Source: Bdellovibrionales bacterium (GTDB lineage Bacteria; Bdellovibrionota; Bdellovibrionia; Bdellovibrionales; JAMPXM01). From it: a DNA stretch of 5,930 nt. Numbering within the stretch: the stretch's first letter is position 1; every line of letters starts with the position of its first letter. This document shows, one piece after another, positions 1 to 5,901 of the stretch. The DNA is taken from positions 1 to 5,930 of the forward strand of contig SXSP01000199.1 in the NCBI GenBank assembly GCA_005792225.1, written 5' to 3'. The notes beneath the pieces are model-generated. The model had not been told where the DNA came from and made no database searches. It was given only the letters and a program-made list of their open reading frames with translations. Position numbers and translations under genes: made by a program.

Positions 1-498
1 CTCGCGGCTGGCAATAAGTTCTTAGGCACGGATCTTCAGATCATGTTGATTGAACTCGGTTGGCGATCGCTCTATTGGAATCCCGATCCGAGTCGCAACG
101 AGGCTTGGGATCTTGAGGATCGTGAGCTTGTGCCGCCCACGCGCGGGAGAAAATGGATGCCCGTTTGGGGCGGTCATGCTCCCCGCTATCAATCGGTCAT
201 GCGAAGGGGAATCTACTTCAATATTCCGGTTCAGGATGCGAGCACGCTCGTAGGATTTAAAAAACATCCTCCCGCGGAATTTGGTGAACCACCCTTTTTC
301 ATCGGAACGGCCCACGCGGGTTACCACGTCTTTCCGGGCTTCAATGGAAACGTTCTTGAAGCCCACAGCGCACGGAACCTCAACGACAGTCACAATCTTG
401 AACTGAGTCCCTTCAATCCTCTCGGCGGGGGCGGCCCTCGCTGGACGCGCACGGAACGTTATCGTTCGGGCGTATTCGTTTTCCCTCCTAAGCCGTAG
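1..498 (+). CDS. Unrecognised protein, 5'-truncated by window edge (possible NlpC/P60-like fold)
   Basis: The frame is open from base 1, so the gene starts upstream of the window; 165 codons are visible, ending in TAG at 496-498. A Met codon at position 43 exists but has no reason to be the start, because the frame runs through it. I do not recognise the family. What is visible is a soluble, Trp/Tyr/Pro/Gly-rich C-terminal part with no membrane segment. Counted from the first visible codon, there is a His cluster GTAHAGYH (His105, His109) followed by NVLEAHS (Glu120, His122). A His followed by a short turn and then 'ViEAHs' recalls the catalytic His strand of NlpC/P60 and related papain-like peptidases. 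The nucleophilic Cys of such enzymes lies further N-terminal and would be outside the window, so this is only a weak inference. The tail is Gly- and Arg-rich and ends in a short hydrophobic strand (GVFVFPP). Confidence 0.7.
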   Translation, partial: LAAGNKFLGTDLQIMLIELGWRSLYWNPDPSRNEAWDLEDRELVPPTRGRKWMPVWGGHAPRYQSVMRRGIYFNIPVQDASTLVGFKKHPPAEFGEPPFFIGTAHAGYHVFPGFNGNVLEAHSARNLNDSHNLELSPFNPLGGGGPRWTRTERYRSGVFVFPPKP

Positions 499-539
499 GC
501 TCCCGTTTTGCTCTTTACAGGGTATAAGGCAACCGCGCG

Positions 540-570
540 CGCTCCATCTCGCTTTGATTCGAGATGAGCG
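540..570 (+). other. Imperfect hairpin (11 bp stem with one bulge) downstream of the first gene
   Basis: Bases 540-551 pair with 560-570: CATCTCG (545-551) with CGAGATG (560-566), extended by CGCT (540-543) with AGCG (567-570), leaving C544 bulged and an 8-base loop (552-559). No T-run follows, so it is not a classical intrinsic terminator. It could stabilise the 3' end of the upstream transcript, or be leader structure for the next gene. Confidence 0.4.
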
Positions 571-577
571 CTTCCCG

Positions 578-596
578 CTGTCTGATATTTAGACAG
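578..596 (+). other. Short perfect hairpin in the leader of the zinc-ribbon gene
   Basis: CTGTCT (578-583) pairs with AGACAG (591-596) around the AT-rich loop GATATTT. It lies 8 bases after the preceding hairpin and 24 bases before the Shine-Dalgarno sequence of the next gene. A 6 bp stem can occur by chance. It has no T-tract, and its function is unknown. Confidence 0.3.
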
Positions 597-633
597 GCAG
601 GTGACGAAGTGTGGTTTTACGAGGGAGAATTGC

Positions 634-1080
634 ATGAGAAAGTTCTTTCAGTCTTCACTTGATTGGTTCAGCGGAAAGACGACGCAAGCAAATCAAGAAG
701 AACTCAAAGCCGAAGTTCTCGTTCAAGTCGCGACGGCTCCGCTTGAGCCTTTGATCGTCGTTGTGGAGGCGGCGCCGGAAGAAGCTGCGCCCACGACGGC
801 TTTGACGGTGGTGCCGACGGGGCCGGCGATGGAAATTGAGTCGGTTGTCGAGGCAGTCGTCGAGGAGCCTCTTCCTTACGTCCCACCGGTCGAAGATGGA
901 CCCGCGATCTCAATCCTCAAACGTGGTCCCGTGCTCTATGCCGTTTGCCCCCACTGCGAGGCCTCTTGGAGCTTACGCGAACGCCTCTACGATCCGCGCA
1001 CGGGCCGGCCGGCAAAGTTGAAAAACTTCGATTGCCCCGCGTGCGAAAAGAGCGTCTCGCTTCCCGCTCAGCTGATCTAG
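634..1080 (+). CDS. Small protein with disordered acidic linker and C-terminal four-Cys zinc ribbon
   Basis: A protein of 148 residues. The ATG at 634 is preferred over the in-frame GTG at 601 because GAGGGAG (621-627) lies about 7 bases before it. Residues 1-20 are short and basic/aromatic (MRKFFQSSLDWFSGK). Residues 22-90 are low complexity, dominated by Ala, Pro, Val and Glu, and probably disordered. Residues 94-148 hold a compact domain with CPHC (Cys105/Cys108) and CPAC (Cys134/Cys137), a CxxC-x25-CxxC spacing typical of a structural zinc ribbon. There is no signal peptide or membrane segment, so it is probably cytoplasmic. Zinc ribbons of this size bind nucleic acid or protein partners, but nothing here says which, and I cannot name the family. 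Neither CxxC is followed by His, so these are not heme sites. The next gene begins 63 bases downstream on the same strand and could be co-transcribed. Confidence 0.8.
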   Translation: MRKFFQSSLDWFSGKTTQANQEELKAEVLVQVATAPLEPLIVVVEAAPEEAAPTTALTVVPTGPAMEIESVVEAVVEEPLPYVPPVEDGPAISILKRGPVLYAVCPHCEASWSLRERLYDPRTGRPAKLKNFDCPACEKSVSLPAQLI

Positions 1081-1103
1081 CCCTTCGCCGAGGCCATTTC
1101 ATC

Positions 1104-1132
1104 TTGACCGGGGTCGGTTGCTGCCGTGCAAT
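1104..1132 (+). promoter_or_regulatory. Candidate sigma70-type promoter close to the heme-protein start
   Basis: TTGACC (1104-1109, 5/6 match to the -35 consensus) is separated by 17 bases from TGCAAT (1127-1132, 4/6 match to the -10). Transcription would begin near 1138-1140, only about 5 bases before the ATG at 1144. That would give a nearly leaderless message, in keeping with the absence of a Shine-Dalgarno before that ATG. It would exclude the upstream GTG at 1126 as the start. Short matches like this occur by chance, so the call is tentative. Confidence 0.2.
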
Positions 1133-1143
1133 CGTTTGTGGGC

Positions 1144-3072
1144 ATGAAAAATCCATTCGCATTCCTCAGCCTTGCCTTGCTCTTCTTTTGCGTTCGGGCG
1201 TTCGCGAACACGAACCAAGGTCCTGTCGTCGATGTCCTTGATCCTGAGTTTCTGCAGCGGCTTGATAAACCTGGATTGTTTTCTTTTGCGACCGTCGTGG
1301 GCGCCGAGCTAGCAGAAAGCCATTACCTGCGCCAGAGGTCCGTGGATCCCGCGATGTCGCGACTCAAAATCATCAGACTCGATGGTTTAAGCCAAGCGGG
1401 CAATCACCGTTACGACGCGATCGCCGCGCAGGTGAAGGCCGACGTCGAAGATCTTCAGCAGACCTCGGGCGAGAAGATGGCCTACAGCTCGGAGCAAGCC
1501 GAGATTCTCGCTCCCGCGGGAAACGTCGCGCGGCACTTTGATCCCTATTGGCTGAACTCCAAGCACGCGGCTTTTCCGCTCATCGCCGTCGTCAATCGCA
1601 TCGACAAGAAAGATATGCATCCCGACAGCTGCGGGGAGCTTCGCTTTGTTTACCGCCTCGCCTACTATAAGGCCGATGCCCAGCGATCCAGTCGCGGATC
1701 TGAGCTCCTCATCGAGAGCCGATCGACACTTCCCGTCTTCTTGAACGTCGTTTTCGCCTACCACAAGGGCTTAAACGGTCGGTGCGAGGACGTCGCCCGC
1801 CTCTGGAGTGGAGCGCCCTCTGAGAAAGAGCGAGAGCGCTTCTTTCAGTGGCTGTTGAGCGGAAGCCTCGACAAGCGGAGGATCGATCTTAAACAAATTG
1901 AATTGAACATGCAAATCGTGCGATTTCCCGCAGGCCAGAAGACCGACTTCGGAGGCCAGGCGATTTACCTGTTCAGGATCTTCAAGGATGACCAGGGAGC
2001 GTTTAAACCCCTGCCCCTCGAAAATACACCTAACGTATCGGAAGTTCTGAAATCCGCCGACCTTCGCGCGGATCTGATCCGACAACTCACCGATCCCGTG
2101 AATCTTTCGAGGATCGATCAGGGCACTTTCGTCCTTGAGAACACGGGAGGAAAACTCCTCGCCACTCGGGCACTTTCCTTCTCGACGAGCGGACGGGCGA
2201 GACTCTCAAACAAACCCTTCACTTCGATCTTCGGGCCGATGGGAGGGGACCTCTCGCAAGCGGATCTGTCCCGGCTGAAGTTCATTAAGACCACGAGCGG
2301 CCTCGTCGAGCGCATGAACAACGCCTCGTGCGTCGGCTGCCACCAGGCGAGCGGCACCGCTGGCTTTCATCTCATGGGACTCACGGGCTCGTTGAACTCG
2401 GCTTTCAATCAGGTCATGGTCCCCTTCTCTCCTCACTACTATGCGGAGCGAGTTCGTCGATCCGCTTACACGCAGGCGCTAGCTCATGGGCGTTTGCCGA
2501 ATCTTTTCCGGCCGCTCTCCATTCATCCTCCCGCACGATGGTCGCGATCGGCGGGAGTTCCTGACTTTGAGGTTCCGAGGACTCGAGATCTCTGCCTCAT
2601 GGACTCGCGCGATTTCTCTGCAGCCCCTGCATGCGAAACGGGTTCAAAGTGCACGCTCACGGTCGAGAATAAAGCAATCGGAGCCGGATTTGGTGAATGC
2701 GTATCGACACCGCTCACGACCGCCGGTCACATCTGTCGCAAAGGAGTTGTAAACACGGCGGCGACTATCCCTGAATGGGGGGATCTCTTCAACCTCACGG
2801 CCTTTCGAGACACCGTGAACGTCAATCAAACGATCTTGGCACGAGGGAATCTTTGCGGACATCCCAAGGGTGGAGTCCCGCTCGGCCGGATCGCGAAAGC
2901 ATGCGACCTTCATTCGCCTGACGGTAAACTTGCCTTCGTCGATAAACTCGCGTCGGCTTCCGCAGCCCCGAAGGAAATCTGCGCCATGCGCGGCGGACCG
3001 CAGTTTGACGAATGTGCGAAGACAAAGAATCCGCCGGATTGCCTCGCGAACGCGAAGATCGTCAGATCTTAG
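1144..3072 (+). CDS. Exported mono-heme (CxxCH) cysteine-rich protein, apparently truncated by an in-frame TAG
   Basis: A protein of 642 residues up to the TAG at 3070-3072. The ATG at 1144 is chosen because it opens a clean signal peptide: MKNP, a hydrophobic stretch (FAFLSLALLFF), then VRAFA with cleavage after it. A GTG at 1126 would add six residues, and neither start has a good Shine-Dalgarno. Motifs include LIAVVNRID with a nearby CGELRFVYRL (near residues 146-171), and one covalent-heme site CVGCH at residues 396-400 (bases 2329-2343), preceded by RMNNAS and followed at some distance by FHLMG, a possible axial-ligand region. After the heme site come ten cysteines spread over about 155 residues, suggesting disulfides and a periplasmic or outer-surface location. 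From memory this matches an unnamed family of secreted single-heme proteins in Myxococcota and Bdellovibrionota; its substrate or redox partner is unknown to me. The reading frame continues past the TAG, so this ORF is probably incomplete at its C-terminus. Confidence 0.8.
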   Translation: MKNPFAFLSLALLFFCVRAFANTNQGPVVDVLDPEFLQRLDKPGLFSFATVVGAELAESHYLRQRSVDPAMSRLKIIRLDGLSQAGNHRYDAIAAQVKADVEDLQQTSGEKMAYSSEQAEILAPAGNVARHFDPYWLNSKHAAFPLIAVVNRIDKKDMHPDSCGELRFVYRLAYYKADAQRSSRGSELLIESRSTLPVFLNVVFAYHKGLNGRCEDVARLWSGAPSEKERERFFQWLLSGSLDKRRIDLKQIELNMQIVRFPAGQKTDFGGQAIYLFRIFKDDQGAFKPLPLENTPNVSEVLKSADLRADLIRQLTDPVNLSRIDQGTFVLENTGGKLLATRALSFSTSGRARLSNKPFTSIFGPMGGDLSQADLSRLKFIKTTSGLVERMNNASCVGCHQASGTAGFHLMGLTGSLNSAFNQVMVPFSPHYYAERVRRSAYTQALAHGRLPNLFRPLSIHPPARWSRSAGVPDFEVPRTRDLCLMDSRDFSAAPACETGSKCTLTVENKAIGAGFGECVSTPLTTAGHICRKGVVNTAATIPEWGDLFNLTAFRDTVNVNQTILARGNLCGHPKGGVPLGRIAKACDLHSPDGKLAFVDKLASASAAPKEICAMRGGPQFDECAKTKNPPDCLANAKIVRS

Positions 3073-3300
3073 TTAGATACCTGCTCTGTCGGAAGGTTCT
3101 GCCGCGAAGATTACATCTGCCAGCAGTTGCCGGAGGCGGTGTCGCGTCTCTATCTCGGTGTCGAAAAAGATCTCGTGGCCAAACGCATTCGCAAATTAAG
3201 CCAGCTCGGCGTCGGCTTCTGCGTTCCAAATTACTTCGTGTTTAACATGCGCTCCGACGGCCATATCATTCCTGAGACGCGGCCGCCCGAAATCAACTAA
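3073..3300 (+). pseudogene. C-terminal remainder of the mono-heme protein, separated by an in-frame amber codon
   Basis: Directly after the TAG at 3070-3072, 75 sense codons follow in the same frame, ending in TAA at 3298-3300. The translation looks like real protein: it starts LDTCSVGRFCREDYIC, has a central charged helix-like part (LGVEKDLVAKRIRKLSQLG), then GFCVPNYFVFNMRSDGH. It carries four cysteines, adding to the ten before the stop. By hand count 51 of 75 codons end in G or C, as expected for coding sequence here. No plausible start codon with a Shine-Dalgarno opens it as a separate gene. From memory, CR(D/E)DY(I/V)C and a 'C(I/V)P.YF.F..R.DGH' ending are typical of the C-terminus of this secreted family. 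A single base change making TAG, a sequencing error, or stop readthrough would each explain it. The intact protein would be 718 residues from the ATG at 1144. Confidence 0.75.
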
Positions 3301-3821
3301 GATTTTCCCTGAGCCTTCTTCAGATCCTTCAGCACCTCGCCCGCGTGAGTCTCGGGCTCGACCGTTTCGTAGAAGCGAATGACTTTTCCGTCGGGTCCGA
3401 TCAAGATACTCTGCCTCTGGCTGAATCCCACGACGGGCATCGAGCCAACGCCGTAGAGTCGACCGATGGTGCCATCCGCGTCCACGAGAAGATCAAACGG
3501 CAGTTTGTGCTTACTCGCGAAAGCCTTGTGACTCTTCTCATCTTGTCTCGAGATACCAAAGACGACGGCGTTCATCTTTTTGATTTCTGCGTACTGATCG
3601 CGAAGAGCGCACGCCTGCTTCGTACAGCCGGGAGTTTCGTCTTTTGGATAGAAGAACATCAGGACATACTTACCGCGCTGATCCTTGATATTGATCGTCT
3701 TTCCGTCTTGGTTTTTCGCGGAGAAATCCGGCGCGACTTCGCCGGCGGAAATGGCCATCACGACCTGGGTGAAGAGTACGACGAGAAGAGCTGCGACGCT
3801 TGAGAATTTCGATTTTTTCAT
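3297..3821 (-). CDS. Exported thioredoxin-dependent peroxiredoxin, PrxQ/BCP type
   Basis: A protein of 174 residues. It reduces hydrogen peroxide and organic hydroperoxides with a reactive cysteine that is recycled by a thioredoxin-like partner. The active site PKDETPGC fits PxxxTxxC (Pro59, Thr63, peroxidatic Cys66). Cys71 lies five residues later in CTKQAC, the resolving-cysteine position of the BCP/PrxQ class, so an intramolecular disulfide is expected. Arg136 in FSQRQSILIGPDGK is the likely active-site arginine. The ATG at 3821 is chosen because it opens a signal peptide: MKKSKF, a hydrophobic core (VAALLVVLFTQVV), and cleavage near Ala23 or Ala26. Most BCPs are cytoplasmic, so this one is probably periplasmic or lipid-facing. 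A frame-compatible TTG at 3881 adds 20 residues without improving the signal. No strong Shine-Dalgarno is visible. Its TAG stop (3297-3299) overlaps the TAA of the opposing heme-protein frame. Confidence 0.93.
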   Translation of the reverse strand: MKKSKFSSVAALLVVLFTQVVMAISAGEVAPDFSAKNQDGKTINIKDQRGKYVLMFFYPKDETPGCTKQACALRDQYAEIKKMNAVVFGISRQDEKSHKAFASKHKLPFDLLVDADGTIGRLYGVGSMPVVGFSQRQSILIGPDGKVIRFYETVEPETHAGEVLKDLKKAQGKS

Positions 3822-3951
3822 GACATAGAGCAGAGCACGCACAAGCCGAACTGACAAGAGGACTCTCGGGGCAATTAGCAACTCTCTGGGGACTTATTCC
3901 ACCGCTCCTCCTCTCAAACTCAAACCTTTCGGGACCGATTATCCCATTCTC

Positions 3952-3981
3952 GTGACGGCTTGGAATTTGCTTTTTTGTAAT
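3952..3981 (+). promoter_or_regulatory. Candidate sigma70-type promoter for the small membrane-protein gene
   Basis: GTGACG (3952-3957, 4/6 match to the -35) and TGTAAT (3976-3981, 5/6 match to the -10) are separated by 18 bases, with a T-rich spacer end. The predicted start near 3988 would leave a leader of about 95 bases before the GTG at 4083. It is the best such pair I see in this intergenic region, but not a strong consensus. Confidence 0.3.
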
Positions 3982-4071
3982 CCGAGTTAGATCGCAGACC
4001 TCTGAACGCGCACCCACTCCGCGTGGAAAATGTGAAGAGATCGCAAAAATCCTAAGGTAAATGCCAAGGAA

Positions 4072-4077
4072 AAGGAG
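4072..4077 (+). promoter_or_regulatory. Shine-Dalgarno that fixes the GTG start at 4083
   Basis: AAGGAG lies five bases before GTG 4083, an ideal position for ribosome binding. This supports the use of a non-ATG start for the downstream gene. No in-frame ATG follows until residue 36, inside the disordered part. Confidence 0.75.
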
Positions 4078-4082
4078 ACCCC

Positions 4083-4505
4083 GTGAAAGACAATCAAGGA
4101 CAACCGAAGAAGAGCCAAACACGCCGTCAATCTGCTGAAGGCCGTGGTGAATCGAAAGCTTCAAGCCGCGCGGAATCTGCAGAACGGATGGAAGCATCGG
4201 AACAACAGGATTCTCCTGTGAATCTTCCGAGCGCCTTCGCCGCAAACTTGCCGCCGGAAAGCCGCGAAAATCTCGAGCGCCTTTTGACGAACGGCCGCGA
4301 GTTCCTCCGCGAGACAAGAACTTATGTTAAGGAAAATCCGGGCGAAGCCGCGGGCCTCGTTGCCGTCGGTGGCGCGATCCTCTGGGCTCTTTTCGGAACA
4401 AAGCCGGGCCGCCGTCTCTGGGAAGTCGGTCAGCCGCTCGCGAGCCGATTCCTCGCCGACAACATCTCGTCGACGTTCAATCTCACGGGCCGCACGCTTC
4501 AATGA
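4083..4505 (+). CDS. Small single-span membrane protein, ElaB/YqjD/DUF883-like C-terminus
   Basis: A protein of 140 residues starting at GTG with a strong Shine-Dalgarno. Residues 1-45 are hydrophilic and low complexity (Lys, Gln, Ser, Arg, Glu) and probably disordered. Residues 58-82 form a charged helix (RENLERLLTNGREFLRETR). It leads into YVKENPGEAAGLVAVGGAIL and WALFG (about 81-105), one glycine/alanine-rich membrane span, followed by basic TKPGRR and a 30-residue tail. The order charged helix, 'Y..ENP..A.G', then a Gly-rich span is the hallmark of the ElaB/YqjD/DUF883 group. The E. coli members are inner-membrane proteins that bind ribosomes and are induced in stationary phase. Here the span is not at the very C-terminus and the N-terminal region is not alike, so kinship is inferred from the motif alone. 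It is a single-gene unit, with its own promoter candidate upstream and a terminator hairpin downstream. Confidence 0.8.
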   Translation: MKDNQGQPKKSQTRRQSAEGRGESKASSRAESAERMEASEQQDSPVNLPSAFAANLPPESRENLERLLTNGREFLRETRTYVKENPGEAAGLVAVGGAILWALFGTKPGRRLWEVGQPLASRFLADNISSTFNLTGRTLQ

Positions 4506-4514
4506 ATGGCCCTC

Positions 4515-4539
4515 ATGGGGAGCTTCGCGCTCCCCATTT
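4515..4539. terminator. Hairpin terminator between converging genes
   Basis: ATGGGGAGC (4515-4523) pairs perfectly with GCTCCCCAT (4529-4537) around the 5-base loop TTCGC, giving a 9 bp GC-rich stem. On the plus strand it is followed by a short, weak T-run. It begins 9 bases after the TGA at 4503-4505 and ends 14 bases before the stop of the minus-strand gene, so it may end transcription from both sides. Confidence 0.7.
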
Positions 4540-4551
4540 ACCTTGATGCCG

Positions 4552-5901
4552 TTACGGCACGAAGTTCTGTCGCGACAAAGTCGCCATCGCCTCAAGGTCG
4601 GCGTCGGCGATCGGCTTCTCGGCGGAACCGTAAACAAGAGTAAATGAGTCAGGCTTAAGCCATGCGGGATCGATTCCCGAAGCCTTAAGCCTGTCTATAA
4701 ACTGCTGGTTCTTCGAGAACTGAAACTCGATCCCTCGCCGAAAGCCCGATTCGGCTTGCGACATGTAAGCACGCCACTCCGCGAGCGCACCGTCGGCACG
4801 GACATAGATATCCCGTTTGATCTCATTCTTCTCAAGACCACCGAAGGCAAAATCGGGAGCTACGTCAATCTTAGCCGGCGTTGGACCAAACTCCGCCGCC
4901 ATAACTCCCGTGATTAAACCTTGAACGTACACTGCGCGATTCATTAATTCCGCGGCGAGCGGACTTCCCGCCCTTGCCGCATTCGCGACATCCTCGAGGC
5001 TCACAAAGCCCCGCGAGGGATCCGCGAGAAGACCCAAGAGCGCCTGGTCCTTATCCGTAAGCTTGGATGAAAGCTTTGGGAGCGCTTCATTCAAATTTGT
5101 TTTGATCCATTCCGGAACTTGCTCCTTCGGAAGATGCGCACTCAAGAGAACCGAAAGAAGTCCGCCCAGGTGATTCTTGGGGCGACCTCCGGCAACGAAA
5201 TTCTCGAACTCAAGCGGAGGAGCCTTTTGGTAGGATCGCACGACCTCCGCCGCCGCTTTGAATCCCGAAGGAAGCATGCGCTCGAGGTCCCGGAAGTCCT
5301 GAAGACGAAGGTGACCGGACTCCGTCGCCGCATCTTGAAAGACTCCTTTTCCGGTCGTCTTTCCCGATGCCCAACCAAGTCCCGTACCGGCGAAGATGAT
5401 TCCCCAACGGCTCCCGACTTTCGTTTTCGCGCTCGCACCAATCTTCGCCGAGAGAGTGAAAGAATCGTTCTTTACAAAAACCTTTACGCGAGCGAGTTCG
5501 GGGATGTTGAGTTCCTTCGAGAGTGCCGCGAGTTCAGCTTGCACCATCTCTGGGAGAGGAAATTCCTTATTTCCTATCACACCAAAGTTTGCAGGTAGCT
5601 GAATCGCCCGTCCGCCATCAACAACCTGTCCCGGAGAAGGTACGACAAGGACGATGTCACGCTGATCTGCTGGCGTCGATTCCAGGATGTATTTCAACGA
5701 TGGAACCGCCGTCTCCGCAATCAATCGCGAAAGCTCCTTAAAGGACTGAGGGCCCGGAGGCGCGAAGTAAAGTTTTGCCGATCCGTGCTCATGACCGCGA
5801 ATGCCCGGAAACACTCCGTGGCCACTACTGCCGCCGAGGACCACAGTCGCGATCCGCTGCCGAGTCATGTTCGACACGATCTTCGACGACATCTCCTTCA
5901 C
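4552..5901 (-). CDS. Divergent ROK/ASKHA-fold sugar-kinase-like protein, start uncertain
   Basis: A protein of 449 residues from the GTG at 5901. Family motifs appear in the order expected for ROK sugar kinases: VVLGGSSGHG (20-29) at the first phosphate loop; VVPSPG (86-91); KNDSF (144-148), where Asp146 would be the catalytic base; IIFAGTGLGWASG (168-180) at the second phosphate loop; TESGHLRL (193-200), like the GE-GH-RL of NagK/glucokinase; LEFENFVAGG (230-239); and FAFGGLE (351-357). Two hallmarks are missing: the Asp normally before GG in the first loop is Leu22, and the zinc-binding cysteines after the GH motif are absent, the protein having no cysteine at all. It may phosphorylate an unusual sugar or be a non-catalytic relative. 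About 90 extra C-terminal residues follow the last glycine motif. The frame is open to the window edge (…RAKTKVKEM), so the true start may lie outside; ATG 5892 and ATG 5868 are alternatives. AAGG sits about 8 bases before ATG 5892. Confidence 0.75.
   Translation of the reverse strand: MKEMSSKIVSNMTRQRIATVVLGGSSGHGVFPGIRGHEHGSAKLYFAPPGPQSFKELSRLIAETAVPSLKYILESTPADQRDIVLVVPSPGQVVDGGRAIQLPANFGVIGNKEFPLPEMVQAELAALSKELNIPELARVKVFVKNDSFTLSAKIGASAKTKVGSRWGIIFAGTGLGWASGKTTGKGVFQDAATESGHLRLQDFRDLERMLPSGFKAAAEVVRSYQKAPPLEFENFVAGGRPKNHLGGLLSVLLSAHLPKEQVPEWIKTNLNEALPKLSSKLTDKDQALLGLLADPSRGFVSLEDVANAARAGSPLAAELMNRAVYVQGLITGVMAAEFGPTPAKIDVAPDFAFGGLEKNEIKRDIYVRADGALAEWRAYMSQAESGFRRGIEFQFSKNQQFIDRLKASGIDPAWLKPDSFTLVYGSAEKPIADADLEAMATLSRQNFVP

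Larger units (their letters stand above)
3822..4082. other. Divergent intergenic region between the peroxiredoxin and the small membrane protein
   Basis: About 260 bases hold the 5' ends of two divergent genes. It contains a candidate promoter for the rightward gene (3952-3981), a T-run at 3971-3976, and the Shine-Dalgarno at 4072-4077. On the minus strand a purine-rich GAGGAGGAG-like stretch (about 3904-3914) resembles a ribosome binding site, but the GTG just after it is followed within two codons by TAA, so it serves no visible gene. I see no convincing small ORF or RNA gene here. Confidence 0.5.

Noticed and set aside
601..633. GTG at 601 as the start of the zinc-ribbon gene
   Set aside because: It has no Shine-Dalgarno and overlaps the end of the leader hairpin region, whereas ATG 634 has GAGGGAG at the right distance.
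499..633. TATAAG at 523-528 as a -10 box for the zinc-ribbon gene
   Set aside because: No acceptable -35 hexamer lies 16-18 bases upstream.
946..1044. CPHC and CPAC as heme or thioredoxin-type redox sites
   Set aside because: Neither motif is followed by His (needed for CxxCH heme) nor embedded in a thioredoxin fold. Two CxxC pairs 25 residues apart fit a zinc ribbon better.
3012..3245. Alternative plus-strand frame across the amber codon
   Set aside because: Its translation is Arg-rich and motif-free, while the frame of the heme protein itself continues with conserved-looking Cys motifs, so no frameshift needs to be invoked.
3339..3357. GCCCG/CGGGC inverted repeat as a terminator for the heme-protein gene
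   Set aside because: The stem is only 5 bp, lies inside the peroxiredoxin coding region, and has no T-run.
3822..3881. TTG at 3881 as the peroxiredoxin start
   Set aside because: The extra 20 residues precede a typical Lys-rich signal peptide beginning at ATG 3821, and TTG has no clear ribosome site.
3670..4317. Minus-strand open frame of 215 codons
   Set aside because: It runs antisense through the small membrane-protein gene and overlaps the peroxiredoxin start in another frame. The translation is Arg/Ser-rich without any motif, typical of a shadow frame in GC-rich DNA.
5119..5598. Plus-strand open frame of 159 codons opposite the kinase-like gene
   Set aside because: It is Arg-rich with no motif, lacks a ribosome site, and lies wholly within a recognisable gene on the other strand.
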